DNA from: Streptococcus sp. DD12
GTDB taxonomy: Bacteria; Bacillota; Bacilli; Lactobacillales; Streptococcaceae
Assembly (NCBI RefSeq): GCF_001578885.1
Contig: NZ_KQ969495.1
Location: 789,123-853,122 of the forward strand
Direction of reading: 5' to 3'
Length of the DNA: 64,000 bases
Positions 1-8,946 of this stretch are shown piece by piece (positions within the stretch are counted from its first letter, which is position 1; each line of letters starts with the position of its first letter). Made by a program: the position numbers and the translations under genes. The notes beneath the pieces are model-generated. The model had not been told where the DNA came from and ran no database searches. It was given only the letters and a program-made list of their open reading frames with translations.

Positions 1-1395
1 AAAGCCTTGTGGTCTCGATTCGGGTTAGCGCTCTTTGCTTTGCTTCTCTCGCTAACCCTTTCCTCACGAGTGGCGGCGGCCGACTGGTCAGGCCTAGCCA
101 CTGCTACTAAGAGTGGGCCCAACATGGCCTATGTCGACTACGACAGCCTAGATAGTGCGGAAAAAGCCCAGGTCCGCCAACTGGACGCCAATGAAGCCGT
201 CAAGTCCAACTGGCGCTACAAGCTGGTCTATGCCAAGGACCAGACACCGGAGTCATCACCTTCGTCAAATGCTAGCACGCCGTCAGCGACGGGAGCCTCT
301 AGCGCTACTTCACCCTCTAAGCCCCAAGAGGGCTTCCTGCCAGAAACAGGTGAAAAAACGATTGCTGGCTTGTCTCTGATTGGGCTCGTCTGCATCGGGG
401 GCGCCCTCTTTCTCGTCTTCCGCAGAAAGACCACCAGCGCCAAGGGCTTGCTTCTTGTCCTCGCAGCGACAGGTGCTCTGGGTCTGGGGACTAGCGTGGC
501 CAAGGCCTACTCAGGCACCGTGCTCAAGGAAGCAGAGTTGGTGGCCACAGACACCGTCATCACACCACCTGCCATCGCGGGTTACCACTATGTCGGCGCC
601 CTTTCTATCCCGTCAGGAACTGTCATTGCCCACTATGTGGACACCGAAGGAAATACCATCGCAGATAGTGTGACCGTGGCTGACGAAGCAGATGTCGACA
701 CTGACTACACCACCGAGCAAAAGACCATCGAAGGCTACCAGTTCAAAGAGATGGCTACAGGCTCAGCCGCAACGACCGGCAAGGTCATCGACGGCACCCA
801 GACAGTGACCTATGTTTATGAGAAAGTGGGGACCTATCGCCTTAATTTGGCGCTTACTATTGACCAGATTATCCCTAATAATGGCTTCTCTTTAGCCCAT
901 CCAGACAACCTATATGGCGATATTTATTTTCGTATCCTTGGAGCTCCAGTAGTCACTTATAAGGGGCAGGTCTTAACACCAACCATCACCGCAGATAAAG
1001 CAATCCCTAGTTTATTCCCGGCAGGTAGCACTTATAGGATGCCTGATGACTATATAGACTATTATAAGTACAGCTACAGCTACACGGTGTTCGAGTCCCA
1101 AGGACCTATCGGAAGTCCGATTACCTATTCGGGGGAAACTGCTGAAAGCATTGAGCAAAATCTGATTATCCACTGGAATGGCGTGGATTACACACCAACG
1201 GCATTTGCTGAAATGATTCGGGTACACCTTAAGGCAGCAGGGATTTTAATCGATGCTGATAATTTGACTTCTGGTATCAAAATAACTGGGGAAGGCGTTC
1301 CAAGTGGAGATATCACAAGCAATCAAGTTTACACTCCCCTTAGAGAAGAAAATGTTAACATGTCCATTAGTACAGGTGTCTGGAACAATATGTAA
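1..1395 (+). CDS. Surface protein with internal LPETG signal and MucBP domain (5' end outside window)
   Basis: The frame is open to the first base, so the true start lies upstream; the first visible residues already form the hydrophobic core of a signal peptide ending near VAAA. Counting from the TTG at 7: an export region of about 25 residues, a short extracellular part to about 105, a Ser/Ala/Pro linker, LPETGE near 112-117, a membrane segment (about 119-139), an FRRK charge cluster, then a second hydrophobic segment (about 147-168) ending in VAKA, which looks like a signal peptidase site. After that come a MucBP-type domain (about 205-275) and a C-terminal region of about 185 residues rich in Tyr that I do not recognise. 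A sorting signal is normally C-terminal, so its internal position is odd. Surface location is well supported; function is unknown. Confidence 0.75.
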   Translation, partial: KALWSRFGLALFALLLSLTLSSRVAAADWSGLATATKSGPNMAYVDYDSLDSAEKAQVRQLDANEAVKSNWRYKLVYAKDQTPESSPSSNASTPSATGASSATSPSKPQEGFLPETGEKTIAGLSLIGLVCIGGALFLVFRRKTTSAKGLLLVLAATGALGLGTSVAKAYSGTVLKEAELVATDTVITPPAIAGYHYVGALSIPSGTVIAHYVDTEGNTIADSVTVADEADVDTDYTTEQKTIEGYQFKEMATGSAATTGKVIDGTQTVTYVYEKVGTYRLNLALTIDQIIPNNGFSLAHPDNLYGDIYFRILGAPVVTYKGQVLTPTITADKAIPSLFPAGSTYRMPDDYIDYYKYSYSYTVFESQGPIGSPITYSGETAESIEQNLIIHWNGVDYTPTAFAEMIRVHLKAAGILIDADNLTSGIKITGEGVPSGDITSNQVYTPLREENVNMSISTGVWNNM

Positions 1396-1425
1396 CTAAA
1401 AACACGCCCCATGACTAGCGAAAAC

Positions 1426-1462
1426 AAACCGCCTGAGACCAAGTCTCAGACGGTTTTTCTTT
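1426..1462. terminator. Bidirectional rho-independent terminator
   Basis: AAACCG and CTGAGAC arms pair with GTCTCAG and CGGTTT around a CAA loop, followed by a T-rich run on the plus strand and an A-rich flank that serves the minus strand. It separates the surface protein from the convergent end of the histidine operon. Confidence 0.85.
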
Positions 1463-1864
1463 TTATTCGTGTAATTCTAGGGGGAGGCCGTCAGGGTCAA
1501 AGAAAAAGGTCATCTTTTCCCCGGTAAAGCTATCATAGCGGATGGGCTCCACCCGCACTCCCTGACCTAGGAGTTCCTCTCGACTGGCTTCAATATCTGC
1601 AGTGGTAAAAGCTAGGTGCCTCAAGCCTGCAGCCTCGGGATAGGAGGGCCTTTCTGGGGGAATTGGCGCCCCATCCACCTCAGTATCTGGGCCAAAGATT
1701 TCTAGGCGAATGTCGCCTGACACCAAGTCCAACTTGATATCCCCACGGTCTGGCCGGCGATGTTCAGCCAGCACGTCAAAGCCTAGGATATTGACATAAA
1801 AATCACGACTTTTAGCATAGTCCCGCACTAAAATCGCCACATGATTAATGGTTTCTAAACGCAT
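1463..1864 (-). CDS. VOC (glyoxalase/bleomycin-resistance fold) family protein, YaeR/GloA2-like
   Basis: 133 residues, one vicinal-oxygen-chelate domain. The usual metal ligand pattern is visible: His8 in INHVAI, Glu55 in IRLEIFG, His82 in LRHLAF, and a Glu near the C terminus in LPLELHE. This resembles the single-domain glyoxalase-like proteins related to E. coli YaeR rather than classical GloA. It starts 3 bases after the hisE stop, so it is probably the last gene of the histidine transcript, ending at the terminator next to it. The substrate is unknown; co-transcription does not by itself imply a role in histidine synthesis. Confidence 0.8.
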   Translation of the reverse strand: MRLETINHVAILVRDYAKSRDFYVNILGFDVLAEHRRPDRGDIKLDLVSGDIRLEIFGPDTEVDGAPIPPERPSYPEAAGLRHLAFTTADIEASREELLGQGVRVEPIRYDSFTGEKMTFFFDPDGLPLELHE

Positions 1865-1867
1865 AAC

Positions 1868-2182
1868 TTAGTAGTCTGTGATTTCAGGCCGGTCATGAAT
1901 GCGAGAGGCTTTTCCCTGACGGGCATCTAAAACAGCTTGGACATCGCTAGGTGAGACCCCCGTATCTGCCAGCATGACAGCCAAATGGTAGAGGAGGTCA
2001 GCCGTTTCATTGGCAATCTCTTCTTTGTCTGCATTTTTAGCAGCCACAACAACTTCTGTCGCCTCTTCGCCGACCTTTTTGAGGATTTTATCCAAGCCCT
2101 TCTTGTAAAGGTAATTAGTGTAAGAACCTTCTTTGGGGTTGGCTTTGCGATCGAGCGCCTCTTGATACAATGATTCTAACAT
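1868..2182 (-). CDS. hisE: Phosphoribosyl-ATP pyrophosphatase HisE
   Basis: 104 residues, an all-alpha MazG-like fold. It hydrolyses PR-ATP to PR-AMP, the second step of histidine synthesis. The EEATEVVVAAKN segment (about 38-49) and the later ETADLLYHL segment hold the acidic magnesium-binding residues of the family. It is separate from hisI, not fused as in enterobacteria, and lies 12 bases downstream of it, so the two consecutive steps are adjacent in the operon. Confidence 0.95.
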   Translation of the reverse strand: MLESLYQEALDRKANPKEGSYTNYLYKKGLDKILKKVGEEATEVVVAAKNADKEEIANETADLLYHLAVMLADTGVSPSDVQAVLDARQGKASRIHDRPEITDY

Positions 2183-2194
2183 AGGGTCTTCTTT

Positions 2195-2533
2195 CTATTG
2201 CTTGTCATCCCCTAAGGGGATAGTTGTGAAAAAGCAGGAATGGGCACCTGTATGACAGGCCGCTCCCTCCTGAACAACACTGGCCAACAAGGTATCTTGG
2301 TCACAGTCGATTTTTAAGCTCTTGACATGTTGGTAATGGCCACTGGTAGCCCCCTTGTGCCAGAGCTCTTTGCGGCTACGACTCCAGTAAACCATCTGAC
2401 CAAGCGCCAAGGTTTTTTCAAAGGCCTCTTGATTCATATAGGCCAACATGAGCACTTCCTTGGTCTCATGGTCCGTAACAATAACAGGCACTAGCCCACC
2501 TTGCTTTGCAAAATCAATCTCTACCGAACTCAT
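2195..2533 (-). CDS. hisI: Phosphoribosyl-AMP cyclohydrolase HisI
   Basis: 112 residues, normal for a stand-alone HisI. It opens the purine ring of PR-AMP, the third step. The conserved [17 protein letters not shown] block (from about residue 49) and the DCDQD acidic motif with downstream Cys residues (AACHTG, HSCFF) give the metal sites expected in this family. The start overlaps the hisF stop by 4 bases, suggesting translational coupling. Confidence 0.95.
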   Translation of the reverse strand: MSSVEIDFAKQGGLVPVIVTDHETKEVLMLAYMNQEAFEKTLALGQMVYWSRSRKELWHKGATSGHYQHVKSLKIDCDQDTLLASVVQEGAACHTGAHSCFFTTIPLGDDKQ

Positions 2534-3287
2534 AGCCGTACCTCCAACTCGTGGGCTGCCAGAGCTGTTTTAACATCAGAAATTTTGACCTCGCCATAGT
2601 GGAAAATGGAGGCAGCAAGGGCGCCCGTTGCAGAGGTTTTTTCAAACACTTCAACCATGTCAGGCACATTGCCTGCACCACCTGAAGCAATGAGAGGAAC
2701 ATCGACAACATCGGCCACGGCATTGAGCATTTCTAGGTCAAATCCTGATTTGGTCCCGTCTTTGTCCATAGAAGTGAGGAGAATCTCACCTGCTCCCAGA
2801 CTGACGGCTTCTTTGGCCCAAGTCAAAAGGTCGCGACCAGTATCCTTACGGCCACCTGCCACATAGACATGCCAGTTGCCATCAGCTTGGCGCTTAGCGT
2901 CAATGGCCACAACCACACACTGATTGCCGAATTTTTCAGCGCAATCCTTGATGAGTTGGGGATTGGCTAAGGCCGAGGAATTGACAGCAACCTTGTCAGC
3001 CCCTGCTTTGAGCATCTGATTCATGTCGTCAACCGAGCGGATACCGCCACCTACTGTAAAAGGGATGAAGACTTGATCTGCCACGCGCCTTACCATATCA
3101 ACGGTGGTCTGCCTCTGATCGCTCGTTGCGGTGATGTCAAGAAAAACCAATTCATCACACCCTGCCTCATAATAGGCACGCGCCGAATCAACAGGGTCAC
3201 CCACATCCGTCAGGTTAACAAAATTAACCCCCTTGACCACACGACCATCCTTGACATCCAAGCAAGGAATAATCCGTTTTTAAGCAT
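2530..3287 (-). CDS. hisF: Imidazole glycerol phosphate synthase subunit HisF, apparent -1 frameshift near codon 3
   Basis: HisF is the cyclase subunit that works with HisH. The body is a typical beta-alpha barrel with catalytic Asp of CLDVKDG and the second Asp in VAIDAK. The start is abnormal. A strong GGAGG lies 5 bases before an ATG at 3287 that overlaps the hisA stop, but this ATG reads MLKNGLF in the wrong frame. The HisF frame, read directly after the hisA TAA, gives [10 protein letters not shown]. One extra A in the five-A run at 3277-3281 would give [11 protein letters not shown] and a 252-residue protein, the normal length. Without it the only in-frame start is a TTG at 3261, which drops the first beta strand and leaves the catalytic Asp as residue 2, with no Shine-Dalgarno. 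Family assignment is certain; the start is a real mutation, slippage, or a sequence error. Confidence 0.85.
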
Positions 3288-4008
3288 GTCCGCCTCCAAA
3301 CTGCTGGAGCTCTTCCAGACTAATGTTCCCATTGTAATAAGCCTTGCCAACGATGGTACCTGCCACACCAATTTCCTGAAGCTTTTCCAGGTCGCTGAGT
3401 TGGGCAATGCCACCTGATGCAATGACCTTGGCAGTGGATAATGCCGCAACCAGCTGTTGGTAGTGCGCAAAATTAGGCCCCGTCAACGTCCCATCGCGGT
3501 CCACATCTGTATACACAAAGAGTTCTACGCCCATGCTTTCCATCTTTTTAGCCAGAGTGATGAAGTCCACATTGCTGGTCTCTAACCAACCTTCGGTAGC
3601 CACCATACCATTTTTAGCATCAATGCCGACCACGATTCGGTCCGCACCAAAGCGCTCTATGGCCGCCTGAACAAAGTCAGGGGCCTTGACGGCCATGGAA
3701 CCGATGATGACACGGTCAATCCCAACCGCTAGATAGTCCGCAATCTGGTCCAAGGTGCGAATACCACCTCCGACCTCAATACCAAGCCCTGTTGCTGACT
3801 TAATCTCAGCAATCAAATCTCGATTAGTAGCTCGTCCATCCAAGGCTCCGTCGAGGTCTACCACATGGATAAAGGCAATGCCAGCAGCCTTAAAAATCTT
3901 AGCTTGCTCCATAACATCGGGATTAACCACTGTTTTTTGCGAAAAATCCCCCTTAAACAAACGGACAGCCTGCCCGTCCTTAATATCAATCGCAGGTAAA
4001 ATTTGCAT
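3280..4008 (-). CDS. hisA: HisA, ProFAR (BBM II) isomerase
   Basis: 242 residues, a beta-alpha barrel paralogous to HisF. It isomerises ProFAR to PRFAR, the substrate of HisFH. The N-terminal [13 protein letters not shown] carries the catalytic Asp, and [12 protein letters not shown] carries the second Asp and the phosphate-loop neighbourhood. The stop overlaps the ATG expected for hisF. Upstream, instead of the tight packing seen elsewhere in the operon, 204 bases separate it from hisH and contain a long palindrome. Confidence 0.95.
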   Translation of the reverse strand: MQILPAIDIKDGQAVRLFKGDFSQKTVVNPDVMEQAKIFKAAGIAFIHVVDLDGALDGRATNRDLIAEIKSATGLGIEVGGGIRTLDQIADYLAVGIDRVIIGSMAVKAPDFVQAAIERFGADRIVVGIDAKNGMVATEGWLETSNVDFITLAKKMESMGVELFVYTDVDRDGTLTGPNFAHYQQLVAALSTAKVIASGGIAQLSDLEKLQEIGVAGTIVGKAYYNGNISLEELQQFGGGHA

Positions 4009-4021
4009 AATTAAGATGTGA

Positions 4022-4112
4022 GAGCGTTTAAAAAGTGGATAGATTTTAGAAGCTTGGCGAAAAATCCTGATTTTTCTGACAAGCTATCTAAATCCCGAAC
4101 TTTTAGCGCGAA
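4022..4112. repeat. Long imperfect inverted repeat inside the his operon (miniature-element-like)
   Basis: Two arms of about 43 bases fold back on a 2-base loop at 4067-4068. The inner arms AGCTTGGCGAAAAATC and GATTTTTCTGACAAGCT pair almost fully, and the outer arms continue with GATTTTAGA against ATCTAAATC and GCGTTTAAAAAGT against ACTTTTAGCGC. It lies between hisH and hisA, where other joints in the operon overlap or are under 15 bases. No T-run follows it, so it is not an ordinary terminator. I found no second copy by eye. Confidence 0.65.
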
Positions 4113-4212
4113 CTCATTTCCTTTCTATCTATTGGTGAAGAAAATACGGTTTCTGAGACAGTTGACCTGTCTGTTTTAAAGAACGATTTTCCTCAACAGT
4201 CAGCCAGATTCT

Positions 4213-4833
4213 TTAGTCTTTGTCCTGGCCACATAAGCCGACAAAAGCTTGCAGGATGCCGAGACCTGTCTGCCCTGACTTTTCAGGATGAAACTGGCAA
4301 CCAAAAACCTTGCCCTTAGAAATCATAGCCGGCACCGGTAAACTGTAAGTCGCCGTCGCATCCAAATAGGTCGTCTCTACGTCCGTATAGTAAGAATGGA
4401 CAAAATAGACATCTTGCTTAGCTAACCCTTGAGTCAGAGCGGTTTCTTGTAGGACATGGAGGTCATTCCAGCCCATGTGTGGCACTGGAAAACCCGGCTG
4501 GGCGGGAATAGGGCGACAAACACCCGGAATAAGCCCCAGTCCTGCCGTTTGCCCATGTTCCAGACTGCTATCTAAGAGCAACTGCATGCCCAAACAAATC
4601 CCCAAAAGCGGTGTGCCTTGTGCAACGGCTGTTTTGATTGTTGCAACTAAACCACGGTCTTCTAAGATTGCCATAGCAGTTGGAAAGGCACCAACACCCG
4701 GCAAGATGAGCCCATCTGCCTGCGCAATTTTTTGTGGGTCCGCTGTCAACTCTGCTGAGACGCCGATTTCCCTCAAGGCCCGCAAAACGTTGGCTGTGTT
4801 TCCCGCATCGTAATCAATAACGACTATCATCAT
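4213..4833 (-). CDS. hisH: Imidazole glycerol phosphate synthase glutaminase subunit HisH
   Basis: 206 residues, class I glutamine amidotransferase. It releases ammonia from glutamine and passes it to HisF. The nucleophile is Cys80 in LLGICLGMQ; the His and Glu of the triad are in CQFHPEKSG near the C terminus; the oxyanion strand PGVGAF is at about 45-50. The ATG overlaps the hisB stop in an ATGA arrangement; a second ATG one codon later is equally possible. Confidence 0.95.
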   Translation of the reverse strand: MMIVVIDYDAGNTANVLRALREIGVSAELTADPQKIAQADGLILPGVGAFPTAMAILEDRGLVATIKTAVAQGTPLLGICLGMQLLLDSSLEHGQTAGLGLIPGVCRPIPAQPGFPVPHMGWNDLHVLQETALTQGLAKQDVYFVHSYYTDVETTYLDATATYSLPVPAMISKGKVFGCQFHPEKSGQTGLGILQAFVGLCGQDKD

Positions 4834-5414
4834 AGGCTCCCCTTGGTTGAGTTGACCCCATGAATCTCAGGATTTATGGTAATCGCTTCGCGAAGCGCAC
4901 GCCCCGTGGCTTTAAAGAGACTCTCTGCCTTGTGATGGGTATTTTTGCCATGCAGAATTTTTAAATGTAGGTTCATGCGTAGGTTAAATGCCAAAGCAGT
5001 GAAAAATTCTTCGACAAGCTCCGTATCAAAATTACCCAATTTCGGATTGTCAAAAACGGCATCAAAAACCAAATAAGAGCGACCAGACAAGTCTAAACTC
5101 GCCATGCCCAAGGTTTCATCCATCGGCACAAAAGCCGTGCCATAGCGGTTAATCCCAGCCTTATCTCCCAAAGCCTCTAAGATAGCTTGACCCAAAACAA
5201 TGCCGACATCTTCCACCGTGTGGTGGCTATCAACCCAAAGGTCACCTTCAGCCTTGACGACCAAGGACAGGCGCCCATGGCGAGCAAAGAGGGTCAGCAT
5301 GTGGTCAAAAAAGCCAACACCCGTCTGGATATCCACCGGTTCTTGTTGATCTAAATTTAGCGCAAGTTGGATCTTGGTTTCAAACGTTTCACGTGATATT
5401 TCTGCTTGTCTCAT
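4830..5414 (-). CDS. hisB: Imidazoleglycerol-phosphate dehydratase HisB
   Basis: 194 residues, the length of the monofunctional dehydratase, so the N-terminal histidinol-phosphatase domain of the enterobacterial fusion is absent. Manganese-binding His/Glu motifs are visible: [17 protein letters not shown], and the later [13 protein letters not shown]. It makes imidazole-acetol phosphate for HisC. It overlaps the neighbouring phosphatase gene by 4 bases. Confidence 0.95.
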   Translation of the reverse strand: MRQAEISRETFETKIQLALNLDQQEPVDIQTGVGFFDHMLTLFARHGRLSLVVKAEGDLWVDSHHTVEDVGIVLGQAILEALGDKAGINRYGTAFVPMDETLGMASLDLSGRSYLVFDAVFDNPKLGNFDTELVEEFFTALAFNLRMNLHLKILHGKNTHHKAESLFKATGRALREAITINPEIHGVNSTKGSL

Positions 5415-6061
5415 AGATGTGTTACCTCGTCAATGATGGCTAGGGCCTGGTACAGGTCCGGTTCTGTGATTTGGTAGGGGGCTTGTTCTCGCACAATGGG
5501 TTTTGCACAAAAGGCAATGCCAATGCCTGCTGCCTGAATCATAGGCAGGTCGTTGGCTCCATCTCCCATAGCTACGGTCTGGCTCATGTCTAAGCCATTT
5601 TCTGCCGCCCAGGTCTTGAGTTGCTTGAGTTTGGTCTCTTTGGTGACAACCTCTCCAAGCGTTCGCCCAGTTAAGAGGCCATTAACAACTTCCAAACGGT
5701 TGGCCACAGCGTAGTCACAACCAGCTTCCGCAGCAAGACGGTCAACGGTCTCATGAAAGCCACCTGACACAAGACCAACCTTGTAGCCACGGTCATGCAG
5801 GGCAGTAACCAAAGCCTTGGCTCCCTGGGTAAAGTGCAATTCTTGATAAACCTCTTCAAAGATACGCTCTGGTAACCCTTTGAGCAAGGCGACGCGCTCT
5901 GCTAGGGCTTGGCGAAAATCCAATTCCCCCCGCATAGCCCGCTCGGTAATATCGGCTACTTGAGGACCAAGGCCCGCTTTTTCACCTAAAAGGTCGATAA
6001 CCTCTTCTTGGATGAGGGTCGAATCCACATCCATGACCAAAAGTCCTTTAATTGCTGTCAT
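5411..6061 (-). CDS. HAD-family phosphatase, SerB-like, within the his operon
   Basis: 216 residues from the ATG at 6061, chosen because GAGG lies 6 bases upstream and the catalytic motif then falls at residues 11-15; an earlier ATG at 6085 would add eight residues inside hisD. Motif I is MDVDST (nucleophile Asp11, acid/base Asp13), motif II is LVSGGF, and motifs III and IV are in [11 protein letters not shown] and [10 protein letters not shown], as in phosphoserine phosphatases. The gene sits between hisD and hisB. No PHP-type HisK or HisB-N domain is encoded in the operon, so this protein is a reasonable candidate for histidinol-phosphate phosphatase. That is inference; phosphoserine phosphatase activity is the alternative. 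Confidence 0.85.
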   Translation of the reverse strand: MTAIKGLLVMDVDSTLIQEEVIDLLGEKAGLGPQVADITERAMRGELDFRQALAERVALLKGLPERIFEEVYQELHFTQGAKALVTALHDRGYKVGLVSGGFHETVDRLAAEAGCDYAVANRLEVVNGLLTGRTLGEVVTKETKLKQLKTWAAENGLDMSQTVAMGDGANDLPMIQAAGIGIAFCAKPIVREQAPYQITEPDLYQALAIIDEVTHL

Positions 6062-7331
6062 TACGCACCTCGATGGCCTTGGCATGGGCCGCTAAACCTT
6101 CCGCATAGGCCAAGGTTGTAATGGCTTTTTCCGACCGATTGACCGCAGCCTGATCATACTGGGTATACTGGATACGCTTGACAAAATCATGCACACCCAA
6201 GGCTGATGAAAAGCGACTGGTACTGGTTGTCGGCAGGACATGGTTAGCCCCGGCATAATAATCCCCAATCGGCTCACTGGTAAAGTGTCCCAAAAAGACA
6301 GAACCCGCATTCTCTACATGGTCCAAATAATCATAGGCATCCTCCATGGCAATTTCCAAATGCTCAGGCGCCACAAGGTTCATCAAATCAAACATGGATG
6401 CCTTATCAGGCGCAATAATGATACGCCCGTTATTTTCAATGGATGGCCGCGCAATAGCTTCCCGAGGGAGTTGGCCAAGTTGGTGTTCAATCTCAGCCTC
6501 AACCGCATCAGCCAAGGCCTCAGAATCCGTCACCAAAATCGCCCGAGCACGCACGTCGTGTTCGGCTTGCGACAAGAGATCGGCTGCCACATAGCGGGCA
6601 TTGGCACTGCTATCTGCAATAACGCCAATTTCAGAGGGCCCTGCAATCATGTCAATCCCGACTAAACCAAAGACCTGTTTTTTAGCCGTAGCCACGAAGA
6701 TGTTTCCAGGTCCTGTAATCTTATCCACACGCGGAATAGAGGCTGTCCCATAGGCCAAGGCTGCAATCCCTTGCGCTCCACCGACCTGATAAATCTTATC
6801 CACACCTGCCAGGCGCGCAGCCACTAAAATCGCTGGCACATAGGTTTTCTGAGGCGGGGTAATCATAATGATTTCTTTGACCCCTGCGAGCTTAGCAGGG
6901 ATGACATTCATGAGGACCGAAGAAGGGTAGGCAGCTGTACCTCCTGGCACATAAACCCCAACCCGTTCGATGGGACGAATCAATTGCCCACGGACAATCC
7001 CTGGCTCTGGCTGGTCTTCAAAACCTGTCTCCAACTGATGGCGGTGGTAACTCTCAATATTAGCCTTGGCTTCTTCTAAAGCTGTCAAGGCTTCTGCATC
7101 CACACGGTCAAATGCCTCTTGGATAGTGGCTTCGGATATGAGAAAATCATCGACCAAAATCTGGTCAAATTTTTCCGAATACTGCCGCAAGGCCTTGTCC
7201 CCATTGACACGGACATCCTCTAAAATCGCCCGTACCGTCTCGTCAACATTACGGTTCTCCTTGCTCAACTCGAGTTGTTCTTGATAAAGCAAGTCAGAAA
7301 TTTCTTGGTTACTTCCAGTTAATCGTTTCAT
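6048..7331 (-). CDS. hisD: Histidinol dehydrogenase HisD
   Basis: 427 residues, typical length. It oxidises histidinol to histidine in two NAD-dependent steps at a zinc site. Recognisable blocks are [18 protein letters not shown], the glycine-rich [23 protein letters not shown], the SQAEHD zinc-site region and the APEHLEI block with catalytic Glu-His. Overlaps of 4 bases with hisG and 14 with the phosphatase show tight operon packing. Confidence 0.97.
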   Translation of the reverse strand: MKRLTGSNQEISDLLYQEQLELSKENRNVDETVRAILEDVRVNGDKALRQYSEKFDQILVDDFLISEATIQEAFDRVDAEALTALEEAKANIESYHRHQLETGFEDQPEPGIVRGQLIRPIERVGVYVPGGTAAYPSSVLMNVIPAKLAGVKEIIMITPPQKTYVPAILVAARLAGVDKIYQVGGAQGIAALAYGTASIPRVDKITGPGNIFVATAKKQVFGLVGIDMIAGPSEIGVIADSSANARYVAADLLSQAEHDVRARAILVTDSEALADAVEAEIEHQLGQLPREAIARPSIENNGRIIIAPDKASMFDLMNLVAPEHLEIAMEDAYDYLDHVENAGSVFLGHFTSEPIGDYYAGANHVLPTTSTSRFSSALGVHDFVKRIQYTQYDQAAVNRSEKAITTLAYAEGLAAHAKAIEVRNDSN

Positions 7332-7975
7332 TGAAAAGGTACCTCCTCTGTGCCGACAACGGCCTTTATTTTTTCGATGAAAGGCATAATGTCTGCATTA
7401 TTTTTCAGGGCAGCTTGGTTAACGATGAGCCGAGCCGAGATGCGACAAATATCTTCATACACTTTAAGCCCATTCGCTACCAAGGTATTGCCCGTTTCTA
7501 CAATATCAACGATCGCATCAGCCAAGCCAATCACTGGGGCAATCTCAACCGAACCCTGTATGGAGATAATCTCCACATCTTCCCCTTTTTTATTGAAAAA
7601 GTCTCGGGCGACAGTTGGGTACTTGGTGGCAATCCGTTTGCGCTTATGGTCACCTGGGGCATAGTCATCTGTCGAAGCGACTGAAAATTTACAGCGCCCG
7701 AAGTTAAGGTCTAGCATCTCAAGATAGCCAGAAGGGTGCTCGATGAGGACATCCTTGCCCACAACACCGATATCAGCTACCCCGTGGCGAACATAGGTCG
7801 TCACATCCGGTGCTTTGACGAGTAAAAACCGAAAACGTTTATCTGGGCTTTCAAAAATCAGATTACGCCCTTTTTCTGCCATAAAAGACAAGTCAAAGCC
7901 AGCCTTTTCTAACAACTTCACCGTGTCTTTTTCAATACGGCCTTTGGTGAGGGCAATGGTTACTTGTTCAGTCAT
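7328..7975 (-). CDS. hisG: ATP phosphoribosyltransferase catalytic subunit HisG (short form)
   Basis: 215 residues, lacking the C-terminal ACT-like regulatory domain of the long form, so it needs HisZ, which is encoded just upstream. It condenses ATP and PRPP in the first committed step. The PRPP-binding loop is in [18 protein letters not shown] (about 157-174), and the N terminus [13 protein letters not shown] is characteristic. It overlaps both neighbours by 4 bases. Confidence 0.97.
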   Translation of the reverse strand: MTEQVTIALTKGRIEKDTVKLLEKAGFDLSFMAEKGRNLIFESPDKRFRFLLVKAPDVTTYVRHGVADIGVVGKDVLIEHPSGYLEMLDLNFGRCKFSVASTDDYAPGDHKRKRIATKYPTVARDFFNKKGEDVEIISIQGSVEIAPVIGLADAIVDIVETGNTLVANGLKVYEDICRISARLIVNQAALKNNADIMPFIEKIKAVVGTEEVPFQ

Positions 7976-8946
7976 TGGGCACCTCCATTTTCCATGTGTG
8001 CATGTACCGCTTGGTAGACCAGGTCAATATCAATGGCCCAGCCCACTGCAGTGAGTTCGTGGGCGCCAAAACGTTCAAAGAGTTGGTCATACCGCCCCCC
8101 TGACACAAAGGCATCCGGCGCAGCATCGCCAAAGACCTTAAACATAACCCCCGTATAATAAGGCATGGTGGGAATCTGCCCCAAATCCACATTGGTGGTC
8201 CCTAAATCTTTGTCTAACTTGAGCAAGAGAAGCTCCAAATCTGACAGCGCCGACAAAACCTGCTGGTCCTGTACCAAATCTCGGGCCCGTTTCAGAACTG
8301 TCTGGCTCTCCCCAAAGAGATAAGGCAACTCTTGAAGGAAAGGCGAAAAGACACTGGGGTGTTCCTTTGTAAACATAGTCAATTGCGTGATATTTTTGTC
8401 CTTGATGGCCTGATAGAGATAGGCACTCTTTTCAGCATCCAACTGCAACTGGTCAAAAATCGTCTGTAAAACTCCCGCATGCGAAAACTCAAACCGATAA
8501 GCAGGCACTTGAGCAACTTCCAAGGCTTCCTTGGCAGATAAAATGGCTTCAGGCAGAGCTTTGTCTACCGGATAGCCAATGATTTCCACGCCGGCTTGCG
8601 TGTGCTCATTTTCTAAACCTCGCAGTTCTTCATTGTAGGTAAATACCTTACCGGAATAAGAAAACTTGATGGGGGTCTCAACTTGCGTAGAGGCAATCAC
8701 GCGCCCAATCTGACTGGTGACGTCCGGCCGCAAGGCTAAAAGTTCCCCCTGTTGGTCAAACAAGTTGTAATGGTTTCGCTCAACCTGGTCGCTAAAGACC
8801 TCGAAATGTTCCAAAGTTGGGGTCTCTATACGGTGAAAACCGTCTGCCATAAGCAAATCACTGATTGACCGCTCCATCTGATAGGTCATGCGTGCCCGTT
8901 TGAACAATTTATCGTGCATGCCTGTTGGCAAAGTTGTTTTTTTCAT
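7972..8946 (-). CDS. hisZ: ATP phosphoribosyltransferase regulatory subunit HisZ
   Basis: 324 residues, a histidyl-tRNA-synthetase-like paralog without aminoacylation function. Class II synthetase-like motifs remain: the GMHDKL N terminus, the motif 2 region [12 protein letters not shown], and SGGRYDQL and GWAIDID near the end. It forms a hetero-octamer with short HisG and confers histidine feedback control. Genuine HisRS is longer (about 420 residues), which supports HisZ. Confidence 0.95.
   Translation of the reverse strand: MKKTTLPTGMHDKLFKRARMTYQMERSISDLLMADGFHRIETPTLEHFEVFSDQVERNHYNLFDQQGELLALRPDVTSQIGRVIASTQVETPIKFSYSGKVFTYNEELRGLENEHTQAGVEIIGYPVDKALPEAILSAKEALEVAQVPAYRFEFSHAGVLQTIFDQLQLDAEKSAYLYQAIKDKNITQLTMFTKEHPSVFSPFLQELPYLFGESQTVLKRARDLVQDQQVLSALSDLELLLLKLDKDLGTTNVDLGQIPTMPYYTGVMFKVFGDAAPDAFVSGGRYDQLFERFGAHELTAVGWAIDIDLVYQAVHAHMENGGAQ

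Noticed and set aside
3210-3470. 86-codon frame spanning the hisA-hisF junction
   Set aside because: It is the out-of-frame reading that includes the hisF ATG; explained by the missing A rather than by a separate gene.
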